Assembly (NCBI GenBank): GCA_959600065.1
Contig: CAUGKZ010000021.1
Span: 1 to 11,361 of the forward strand
Source of the DNA: an uncultured Kroppenstedtia sp.
GTDB lineage: Bacteria; Bacillota; Bacilli; Thermoactinomycetales; DSM-45169
Direction of reading: 5' to 3'
Length of the DNA: 11,361 bases
Shown: in pieces, positions 5,981 through 11,361 of the stretch
Position numbering within the stretch: the first letter of the stretch is position 1
Layout of the letters: every line of letters begins with the position of its first letter
Program-made: the position numbers and the translations under genes
Notes under the pieces: model-generated
The model's database searches: none
What the model was told of the DNA's origin: nothing
Seen by the model: only the letters and a program-made list of their open reading frames with translations

Positions 5981-7558
5981 TCAATCCATCGGTCCGGCCT
6001 GGCGGATGCGATCGCTTACATCAGGGAAACGCTGGAAGTTTCCCCGGAATCGGCGAGCCAGCTCCCGGACTTTGACATCGTAAGCTTGGGGATCGGACCA
6101 GGTATTCCGAGGAAATAGCACGTCAGAGGGAACACCGGGGCACCGATTGGGGATTTGTACACCGAACACAGGAGCAGGAGTGAAGGTGGCCTCCTCCAGA
6201 GACCCGTCCAGAGCGGACCGGACCATGGATCGTGTATAAGCGAGTTTCATCCGTTCTCCTTCCCCGTAGGGACCACCGGACCAACCGGTATTCACCAAGT
6301 AGACACGAACCTGGTGGCGGTCGATTTTTTCTCCCAGCATCTCTGCATAGACACTGGCGGGACGAGGGAGAAAGGGCGCACCAAAACAAGTGGAGAAGGT
6401 AGCTTCCGGTTGGGTGATACCCCGTTCTGTTCCAGCCAGCTTACTGGTATATCCCGACAAAAAGTGGTACATGGCTTGTTCGGGGGTCAGTTTAGCGATC
6501 GGGGGAAGTACTCCGAAGGCATCTGCCGTCAGGAAAATAATCACATCAGGATGACCGCCTACACCGGGAATTTTGGCTGACGGGATGTGTTCAATTGGGT
6601 AAGCAGCCCGGGTGTTTTCCGTCAAGGAACTGTCATCATAGTGGGCGTGACGATTATCGTCCACCACAACGTTTTCCAACACGGCACCGAACTGGATCGC
6701 ATCCCAAATCTGAGGTTCCTTCTCTTTGGAGAGATGGATACATTTAGCATAGCAGCCGCCTTCAATGTTGAAGATGCCTTCATCGGACCAGCCATGTTCG
6801 TCGTCCCCAATCAAGCTTCGCTTGGGGTCGGCAGACAAGGTGGTTTTTCCGGTTCCCGAAAGTCCGAAGAAGAGGGCGCTATGTCCATCGCTATTCATAT
6901 TGGCGGAGCAATGCATAGGTAGTACATTCTGTTCTGGCAACAAATAATTCATCACACTGAAGATGGACTTCTTCATTTCACCGGCGTACTCGGTTCCGCC
7001 GATCAGAATGATCCGACGTTCCAGGCTAATAGCGATAAATGTTTCCGAACGGATCCCTACTTTTTCGGGTTTTGCCTGAAAGCCTGGGGCGCTGATCACG
7101 GTGAACTGGGCTTGATGTTCGCTCAGTTCTTCTTTTGTTGGCCGGACAAAGAGCTGTCTGGCAAACAAGTTGTGCCAAGCATATTCATTGATGACGCGGA
7201 TCGGAAGGCGATAACGGGAATCCGCACCGGCAAAACCGTCAAAAATAAACACATCTCGTTCCTTGAGATAATCTTTCACCTGTTGGAACAGACCTTCGAA
7301 TGTTGCTGGATTCATGGGCTGGTTGACGTTTCCCCAATCGATCTGATCTCCGATGTTGGGATCCTTGACCAGGTATTTATCCTTGGGGGAGCGTCCAGTG
7401 AATTTTCCTGTGACGGCACGAAAGGCACCTGTACGGGTCAAGATTCCTTCCTTTCGTTCCAACGCTTTTTCTACCAGCTGAGGAGGGGTCAAGTTGAAAT
7501 GTACACTCCCATTCAACTCGAGTTCCACGGAATGGTTGGCATCCATTTGTGTCTTCAT
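5981..7558 (-). CDS. pckA: Phosphoenolpyruvate carboxykinase (ATP)
   Basis: The 525-residue enzyme converts oxaloacetate and ATP to PEP, CO2 and ADP, the entry step of gluconeogenesis from TCA intermediates. The ATP-type P-loop GLSGTGKTT is at residues 232-240, followed by the metal-binding LIGDDEHGW (249-257). [10 protein letters not shown] (55-64), [20 protein letters not shown] (121-140) and [15 protein letters not shown] (423-437) are further hallmarks of the ATP-dependent family. Length agrees with B. subtilis PckA. The frame is open to 7636, but that extension covers the promoter and operators; AAAGGA lies 7 bases before the ATG at 7558, which is chosen. It is monocistronic and divergent from the S1-domain gene. 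Two CcpN-like sites lie upstream, so glucose repression is likely. Confidence 0.97.
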   Translation of the reverse strand: MKTQMDANHSVELELNGSVHFNLTPPQLVEKALERKEGILTRTGAFRAVTGKFTGRSPKDKYLVKDPNIGDQIDWGNVNQPMNPATFEGLFQQVKDYLKERDVFIFDGFAGADSRYRLPIRVINEYAWHNLFARQLFVRPTKEELSEHQAQFTVISAPGFQAKPEKVGIRSETFIAISLERRIILIGGTEYAGEMKKSIFSVMNYLLPEQNVLPMHCSANMNSDGHSALFFGLSGTGKTTLSADPKRSLIGDDEHGWSDEGIFNIEGGCYAKCIHLSKEKEPQIWDAIQFGAVLENVVVDDNRHAHYDDSSLTENTRAAYPIEHIPSAKIPGVGGHPDVIIFLTADAFGVLPPIAKLTPEQAMYHFLSGYTSKLAGTERGITQPEATFSTCFGAPFLPRPASVYAEMLGEKIDRHQVRVYLVNTGWSGGPYGEGERMKLAYTRSMVRSALDGSLEEATFTPAPVFGVQIPNRCPGVPSDVLFPRNTWSDPQAYDVKVRELARRFRGNFQRFPDVSDRIRQAGPMD

Positions 7559-7574
7559 CGGTCCATCCTTTCTG

Positions 7575-7585
7575 TACATCACATA
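7575..7585 (-). promoter_or_regulatory. Second CcpN-like site in the pckA leader
   Basis: Minus-strand TATGTGATGTA fits TRTGHYATAYW at 9 of 11 positions. It lies about 42 bases downstream of the first site, between the expected transcription start and the ribosome binding site. Cooperative binding of the two sites is inference. Confidence 0.5.
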
Positions 7586-7595
7586 TCTGCTGGAA

Positions 7596-7611
7596 GGGGT
7601 ATATATTCCCC
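7596..7611. promoter_or_regulatory. GGGG...CCCC dyad in the pckA leader
   Basis: A 16-base dyad with GGGG and CCCC ends around an ATATAT centre has one mismatched pair. It lies about 10 to 25 bases into the expected pckA transcript, between the two CcpN-like sites. It could be an operator or a leader hairpin; no known binding motif was recognised. Confidence 0.35.
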
Positions 7612-7626
7612 GCTGTTGACGGAAAG

Positions 7627-7655
7627 AGTATAACATATTTATTTTTTATATTAAA
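7627..7655 (-). promoter_or_regulatory. pckA promoter with CcpN operator over the -10
   Basis: On the minus strand TATACT (7632-7627) is a strong -10 and TTTAAT (7655-7650), 17 bases upstream, a weak -35 in a very AT-rich stretch. The 11-base TATGTTATACT (7637-7627) fits the published B. subtilis CcpN consensus TRTGHYATAYW at every position and covers the -10. CcpN represses pckA and gapB in B. subtilis on glucose. Confidence 0.75.
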
Positions 7656-7696
7656 TAGTATGGAACAATAATCGAAAGGATGGAGAGGTCTGCCCA

Positions 7697-7725
7697 TTGA
7701 CTTAATCCTGATTAAGTGTTATCTT
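7697..7725 (+). promoter_or_regulatory. Promoter of the S1-domain gene with dyad over the -35 and spacer
   Basis: TTGACT (7697-7702) and TATCTT (7720-7725) are 17 bases apart. The perfect dyad ACTTAATCCTGATTAAGT (7700-7717; 7-base arms, 4-base centre) begins inside the -35 and fills most of the spacer, a classic repressor position. The regulator is unknown. Confidence 0.65.
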
Positions 7726-7759
7726 CATACAGAATGAATATGATTGCGGGAGTGTTTGA

Positions 7760-8134
7760 ATGAGTCAGCTAGCGGAAGGATCCGTCGTGACTGGCGAAGT
7801 GGTGGCCATCAAACCCTTTGGCGCCTTCGTCAAACTTGAAACCGGAGAGACGGGTCTGGTTCATATCTCTCAAATCTCCAGCAAGTTCGTCGAGAAAGTG
7901 GAGGACGAATTGACGGTTGGAGATTCAGTCAAAGCGAAAGTACTTTCCATCGATTCATCCGGGAAGATTTCACTGTCCATCAAAGCGCTCACCGATGACC
8001 GTCCCCGTGGAGGGCGTCGCGGCGGACGAGGCCGAGGTGGTGCCCAAGACTTTGAAGACATGATGAAAAAGTGGATGAAGAGCAGTGAAGAGCGCCTGAG
8101 TGCGTTGGCGGCCAAACAAAAAAAGGGGCGTTGA
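7760..8134 (+). CDS. S1-domain RNA-binding protein, YabR-like, with RGG linker
   Basis: The 124-residue protein has one S1 (OB-fold) domain at residues 5-76: GSVVTGEVVAIKPFGAFVKL, GLVHISQIS and GKISLSIKAL are the usual strands and RNA-contact aromatic/His positions. An arginine-glycine linker with RGG repeats (81-94) follows, then an amphipathic charged helix (DFEDMMKKWMKSSEERLSAL). That tail closely resembles the C-terminus of B. subtilis YabR more than that of YugI, but it is not beside a spoIIE or tRNA-lysidine gene here, so no symbol is given. The likely role is ribosome or RNA association in the cytoplasm. GGGAG (7748-7752) is 7 bases before the ATG. It has its own promoter and terminator. 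Confidence 0.9.
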   Translation: MSQLAEGSVVTGEVVAIKPFGAFVKLETGETGLVHISQISSKFVEKVEDELTVGDSVKAKVLSIDSSGKISLSIKALTDDRPRGGRRGGRGRGGAQDFEDMMKKWMKSSEERLSALAAKQKKGR

Positions 8135-8162
8135 GATCATAGATCCGTCACCCGAGGTGAAC

Positions 8163-8199
8163 ACATCTTCCGCATATCTGAACGGAAGGTGTTTTTTTT
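8163..8199 (+). terminator. Rho-independent terminator after the S1-domain gene
   Basis: A 10-base stem ACATCTTCCG / CGGAAGGTGT (one G-U pair) with a 10-base loop runs directly into eight T residues. Confidence 0.9.
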
Positions 8200-8220
8200 G
8201 CGTTTATTTCCAACAGGATA

Positions 8221-8244
8221 AGAGCACGCCCTCGGCGTGCCCTT
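8221..8244 (-). terminator. Hairpin after the kinase gene, possible terminator
   Basis: A perfect GCACGCC / GGCGTGC stem with a 3-base loop, extended by AAG/CTT across one mismatch, lies just past the kinase stop on the minus strand. Its tail (TCTTATCC) is poor in T, so termination strength is uncertain; it sits between convergent genes. Confidence 0.55.
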
Positions 8245-8249
8245 GAACA

Positions 8250-9830
8250 TTAGGGGAGTGTATCCAGGACTTTGTAGGCCTGACTCTCTCCTTCATCGTA
8301 CAATCGGATTTTCACCAGTCCTTCATTGGAAATGTCGTCAGTGACATCTACTTTAAAATCAATGTCTTCATAATCGCTGCCGTCACCGGGGGTAGGTACA
8401 GCAACACGTGTGATCACCTGTCTTCTTTTTCCGTTGCTGTCATGGAGGATGATATCATAGTAAAATTCCGGACTCAGATCGGTTTCCAGGGTCACGTGAT
8501 ATTCGCCTTCAGACCCGTTGGAAGAGATATTTTTGAAATGAGGATCTCCCTTCTCCCAATCCATACCCTTCCAGTCATGACCTCCATCTTCCTGGGAATC
8601 CTCCGCCTCTTCCTCCTCCTCCGTTTTGGAAGAGGAAGCGCCTGGGGAAGTGTCAGCCGGGGAATCTTCCTTATCTGACATTTCCTTTTCAGACTCGGAC
8701 TCCTTGGAATCCACCGTCGCTTTCGATTTCTCATCCTGCGTGGGTGTACCCGTTGTTTCCGCATCGGCCTGTCCGTCAGAAGTATCAAACAGCCCGGAAA
8801 AGAAAATTCCATAAGATAAGAACGATAAGAGTGCGATGGCCATTGCCAGGCCCATCCATCTCTTCTTTTTCCCTTTTTTACGGGTCTGGCGGGACTGGGT
8901 GATCCGAGTGGTTCGGCTCTGCTGCTGTGGCACCCTCTCGGAGTTCATTTGCGACGGGGGCTCGTCCCTTGGTGTCCAGGCTTGCGGTTCCCCTTGACGT
9001 GGGGCTTCCGCGCCCATGATGGTCAGTTGACGAAGGGCCTCACCCATCTCCTGGGCTGATTGGAAGCGATGTTCCGGTTTTTTCTCCATGGCCTTGAAAA
9101 TTACGGCACAGAGAGATTCCGGAAGATCGGGAACTATAGAACGGGGGTCAGGCACCGGTTCTTGCAAATGTTTCAGGGCGATAGCGACGGCCTCTTCTCC
9201 ATCAAAGGGAAGCTGGCCGGTAACCATCTCATATAACGTCACCCCGAGGGAGTACAGATCTGACCGGACACTCACCGGTTTGCCCTGGGCCTGCTCTGGT
9301 GAGAAATAGTGAACCGATCCCATCACAGATCCGGTCTTGGTGATCGTGGATGAACGGGTAGTTCGGGAGATTCCGAAATCGGCCAATTTGTATTGACCAT
9401 CCAGGGTGTACATCACGTTGTGCGGTTTTAGATCCCGATGAACAATCCCTTTTTTGTGGGCATGGGCCAGTCCGTCACACACTTGGGCAACGATGTAGGC
9501 AGCTTCTTCTGCCGGGATTCTTCCCCTTTCTTCAATCTGATCCATCAGGGAAGCGCCTTCGATATATTCCATGACGATATAGTGGGTATTCCCTTCCCTG
9601 CCTACATCGAACACCTGGACTACATTGGAATGGGATAAACTTCCGGCTGCATGGGCTTCCCTTTCAAAACGACGAATAAAATCTTCGTCGTGACTGAGGG
9701 AGTCATTCATCACTTTGACAGCAACATGACGGCCCAGAGCCGTATCCATCGCTTTGTAGACGACAGCCATTCCGCCGCCACCCGCACGTTGCAGGATCTG
9801 ATACCGGCCGCCCAACCACTTTCCTTCCAC
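8250..9830 (-). CDS. Membrane Ser/Thr protein kinase without PASTA repeats
   Basis: The 526-residue protein is a Hanks-type receptor kinase. The catalytic domain (about 10-270) has the glycine loop RAGGGGMAVVYKA, Lys39 in VAVK, HRDLKPHN with Asp133, DFG (151-153), a Thr/Ser-rich activation loop (155-168) and SPEQ. A basic juxtamembrane stretch (RKKGKKKR, 317-324) precedes one transmembrane helix (about 325-346). Outside lies a Ser/Glu/Asp-rich stalk (about 350-420) and a roughly 100-residue, beta-rich-looking terminal segment with no PASTA signature. The frame is open to 9992, and an ATG at 9836 abuts the AAAGGTGAT ribosome binding site; the GTG at 9830, about 8 bases past AAAGG, is the better start and gives a normal kinase N-terminus. 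It is not beside prpC or rsgA, so it is probably a paralogue of PrkC. Ligand unknown. Confidence 0.92.
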   Translation of the reverse strand: MEGKWLGGRYQILQRAGGGGMAVVYKAMDTALGRHVAVKVMNDSLSHDEDFIRRFEREAHAAGSLSHSNVVQVFDVGREGNTHYIVMEYIEGASLMDQIEERGRIPAEEAAYIVAQVCDGLAHAHKKGIVHRDLKPHNVMYTLDGQYKLADFGISRTTRSSTITKTGSVMGSVHYFSPEQAQGKPVSVRSDLYSLGVTLYEMVTGQLPFDGEEAVAIALKHLQEPVPDPRSIVPDLPESLCAVIFKAMEKKPEHRFQSAQEMGEALRQLTIMGAEAPRQGEPQAWTPRDEPPSQMNSERVPQQQSRTTRITQSRQTRKKGKKKRWMGLAMAIALLSFLSYGIFFSGLFDTSDGQADAETTGTPTQDEKSKATVDSKESESEKEMSDKEDSPADTSPGASSSKTEEEEEAEDSQEDGGHDWKGMDWEKGDPHFKNISSNGSEGEYHVTLETDLSPEFYYDIILHDSNGKRRQVITRVAVPTPGDGSDYEDIDFKVDVTDDISNEGLVKIRLYDEGESQAYKVLDTLP

Positions 9831-9897
9831 CTGCATCACCTTTCTTTGGATAAAGCGGCCGTGGCCAGCCGTGGGGGCGGCCACTGGCTCGTTACCA

Positions 9898-9925
9898 ATT
9901 CTATCATGATCCGTCAGGTTGAAAA
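9898..9925 (-). promoter_or_regulatory. Probable promoter of the membrane kinase gene
   Basis: Minus-strand TTTTCA (9925-9920) and TAGAAT (9903-9898) are 16 bases apart, matching the sigma-A hexamers at 4 and 5 of 6 positions. It lies in the gap after mnmM and beyond its terminator, so the kinase can be transcribed independently. Confidence 0.5.
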
Positions 9926-9937
9926 ATAATATTTGCC

Positions 9938-9957
9938 AAAAAAGTTCAAGACTGAAC
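9938..9957 (-). terminator. Terminator overlapping the end of mnmM
   Basis: On the minus strand GTTCA-GTCT-TGAAC is followed directly by TTTTTT. The TGA stop codon of mnmM lies within the hairpin (9948-9946), so the last sense codons form its ascending arm. The stem is only 5 bases, so termination may be partial. Confidence 0.6.
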
Positions 9958-10548
9958 AGGAGGGATTTCGGCCGACTTATTTGACTTGGCAACCGCTGTG
10001 AGCATGGGAGCTTGATGTCGGTTCAAGGTTTGGCAAGAGACGGTCCGAAACCGACCGGCGTCCAATCTTTTTAGAAGGTTCACCACCTTCTCAGCTTCTT
10101 CGATGCCCCCAGGATGACCTGTGTAGAGCATTACTGTCAAAATTCCGCCAGGGGCCAGCCACTCCAGGGCCTGTTCCAAAGCGAGGAGGGTGGTGTCGGC
10201 ACGGGTGATGACCCTCGGATTTCCTCGAGGGAGATAGCCGAGATTAAACATGATCGCCTGAACCTTGCCCTTCGACTGGAGAGGCAGGGTCTTCGCCATC
10301 TGCTCATGGCCTGCCCGATGAAGGGTGACCTGCTCAGACAAACCTGCTTTACGAAGACGGTCTCCGGTGCGATCCAGCGCTTCCTGTTGGATATCGAAGC
10401 CGTGCACCTGACCGGTACTCCCCACTGCCTGGGCGAGAAAGAGAGTGTCGTTTCCGTTGCCCACTGTGGCGTCGACGACGAGGGAGCCAGGGTTTAATAC
10501 ACTCTTCACCCAATGATGGGCCTGAGTGAGAGTAGACGGCAGACTCAT
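9946..10548 (-). CDS. mnmM: tRNA 5-aminomethyl(-2-thio)uridine methyltransferase MnmM (YtqB)
   Basis: The 200-residue protein is a class I SAM-dependent methyltransferase of the YtqB family, long annotated as rRNA methylase and recently shown in B. subtilis to methylate nm5(s2)U34 of tRNA to mnm5(s2)U. SAM motif I is VDATVGNGNDT (residues 25-35), followed by GFDIQ with the ribose-binding acid, and the family signature is FNLGYLPRGN (101-110); the C-terminal NRHQAPML is also typical. Its ATG overlaps the stop codon of the upstream radical SAM gene (ATGA), indicating translational coupling. This mnmL-mnmM pairing is the arrangement reported in B. subtilis, where the two enzymes replace MnmC of enteric bacteria. 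The gene end overlaps a terminator. Confidence 0.93.
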   Translation of the reverse strand: MSLPSTLTQAHHWVKSVLNPGSLVVDATVGNGNDTLFLAQAVGSTGQVHGFDIQQEALDRTGDRLRKAGLSEQVTLHRAGHEQMAKTLPLQSKGKVQAIMFNLGYLPRGNPRVITRADTTLLALEQALEWLAPGGILTVMLYTGHPGGIEEAEKVVNLLKRLDAGRFRTVSCQTLNRHQAPMLTAVAKSNKSAEIPPVQS

Positions 10549-11361
10549 AGACGGACACCGCTACGTTGCGGGAGCTGGGAGGTGATCCTAGGAGACCACT
10601 TTTTTCCTTGCCAGGAATTGCGTCTTTTTAATTCATCATCGATCCCGTTCAATGTTTCCCATTTTTTCGAGCTCCACATCGGACCGACCAACAGATCGGG
10701 AGGTCCATCCCCAGTGACGCGATGGATCACCATCTCCGGCGGTAGCATCTCCAGCGTGTCCGCAACCAACCGGATGTAAGTGTCCCGGTCCAGCAGTTGT
10801 AGCTGTCCATCCTTGTATTGCCGCATCATAGGCGTTTTGCGCAACAGGTGGAGGGAGTGGATTTTGATTCCTTGAATATCCATGGCTGCACAGGCTTGGG
10901 AGGTCTCCAACATCATCTCTACGGACTCCTGCGGGAGACCATGGATAATGTGGACACAGGTACGGATTCCATATCGGCGAAGCTTGGCGACGCCATCGAG
11001 AAAACAGGCATAATCATGTCCCCGGTTGATTAAATCCGAGGTGGAGTCATGCATGGTTTGTAACCCGAGTTCTACCCACAAATATGTGCGTTGATTCAGC
11101 TCGGCGAGCAACTCCACCACATCGTCGGGAAGACAGTCGGGTCGGGTGGCGATGGAGAGTCCCACCACATCAGGTTGCTCCAAGATCGCTTCATACATCG
11201 GACGGAGGACCTCCACAGGAGCGTAAGTGTTACTGAAGGCCTGGAAATAACCGATATACTTGGCTTTTGCCCATTTTTGATGCATCCGGTCCCGGACGGT
11301 GTTAAATTGATTTACCAAGTCCTGGCGACGATCACCGGCAAAGTCACCTGATCCGCGAGGG
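10545..11361 (-). CDS. mnmL: Radical SAM protein MnmL (YtqA family), 5' end outside the window
   Basis: The frame stays open to the window edge, so the start is missing; 271 residues are visible. The first of them, PRGSGDFAGDRRQD, are the segment that follows the iron-sulfur cluster motif in YtqA-type proteins, so the CxxxCxxC itself lies just beyond the edge. The family continues with GYFQAFSNTYAPVEVL, VGLSIATRPDCLPDDVVELL, VELGLQTMHDSTSDLINRGH, VHIIHGLPQES and HSLHLLRKTPM. The TTG at 11318 is an internal leucine codon, not a start. MnmL is required, together with MnmM, for mnm5(s2)U formation from the carboxymethylaminomethyl precursor in B. subtilis and Streptococcus mutans. It overlaps mnmM by 4 bases. 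Confidence 0.92.
   Translation of the reverse strand, partial: PRGSGDFAGDRRQDLVNQFNTVRDRMHQKWAKAKYIGYFQAFSNTYAPVEVLRPMYEAILEQPDVVGLSIATRPDCLPDDVVELLAELNQRTYLWVELGLQTMHDSTSDLINRGHDYACFLDGVAKLRRYGIRTCVHIIHGLPQESVEMMLETSQACAAMDIQGIKIHSLHLLRKTPMMRQYKDGQLQLLDRDTYIRLVADTLEMLPPEMVIHRVTGDGPPDLLVGPMWSSKKWETLNGIDDELKRRNSWQGKKWSPRITSQLPQRSGVRL

Noticed and set aside
7559..7636. 26-residue N-terminal extension of PckA
   Set aside because: It covers the predicted transcription start, operator and ribosome binding site, and family members begin near the ATG at 7558.
9831..9992. N-terminal extension of the kinase with a hydrophobic segment
   Set aside because: It overlaps the end of mnmM, its terminator and the kinase promoter; kinases of this family begin a few residues before the GRYQI segment.

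Overview
The window looks like chromosomal DNA of a Gram-positive Bacillota. GC content is moderate, the ribosome binding sites are strong AAAGGAGG-type sequences, and almost every gene has a close counterpart in Bacillus subtilis (ykuU, ykuV, gcvH, udk, pckA, a yabR-like S1 gene, ytqB, ytqA). The gene order differs from B. subtilis. Together with the GC content this would fit Thermoactinomycetaceae or a relative, but that placement is an inference.

Left part, mostly plus strand: an SRAP-family abasic-site protein, about 580 bases of non-coding DNA with a repeat and an AT-rich promoter region, the 2-Cys peroxiredoxin ykuU, a strong terminator, then ykuV (thioredoxin-fold oxidoreductase) 12 bases ahead of gcvH (lipoyl carrier of the glycine cleavage system), a terminator, and a ketopantoate reductase-family gene with its own promoter. 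ykuU and ykuV form a thiol peroxide-defence pair, and gcvH is carried along with ykuV.

Middle part, minus strand: a flavodoxin-fold NAD(P)H oxidoreductase, uridine kinase (udk) and ATP-dependent PEP carboxykinase (pckA), separated by terminators and intergenic DNA. The pckA promoter carries an exact match to the CcpN operator consensus over its -10 box, so glucose repression of gluconeogenesis is probably conserved. pckA is divergent from a small S1-domain RNA-binding protein with an RGG-rich linker, and the two share a 201-base intergenic region.

Right part, minus strand: the 3' portion of the radical SAM gene mnmL (ytqA) overlaps mnmM (ytqB) by 4 bases. Together these form the Gram-positive pathway that completes mnm5U at the tRNA wobble position. 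A small terminator overlaps the end of mnmM, followed by a separately promoted membrane Ser/Thr kinase. The kinase has an ordinary PrkC-like catalytic domain but no PASTA repeats outside the cell, having instead an acidic stalk and a short unrecognised domain.

I found no phage, transposase, CRISPR or toxin genes. The most unusual material is the kinase ectodomain, a 43-base intergenic repeat present in inverted copies at about 0.8 kb and 4.0 kb, and several sharp dyads over promoters.
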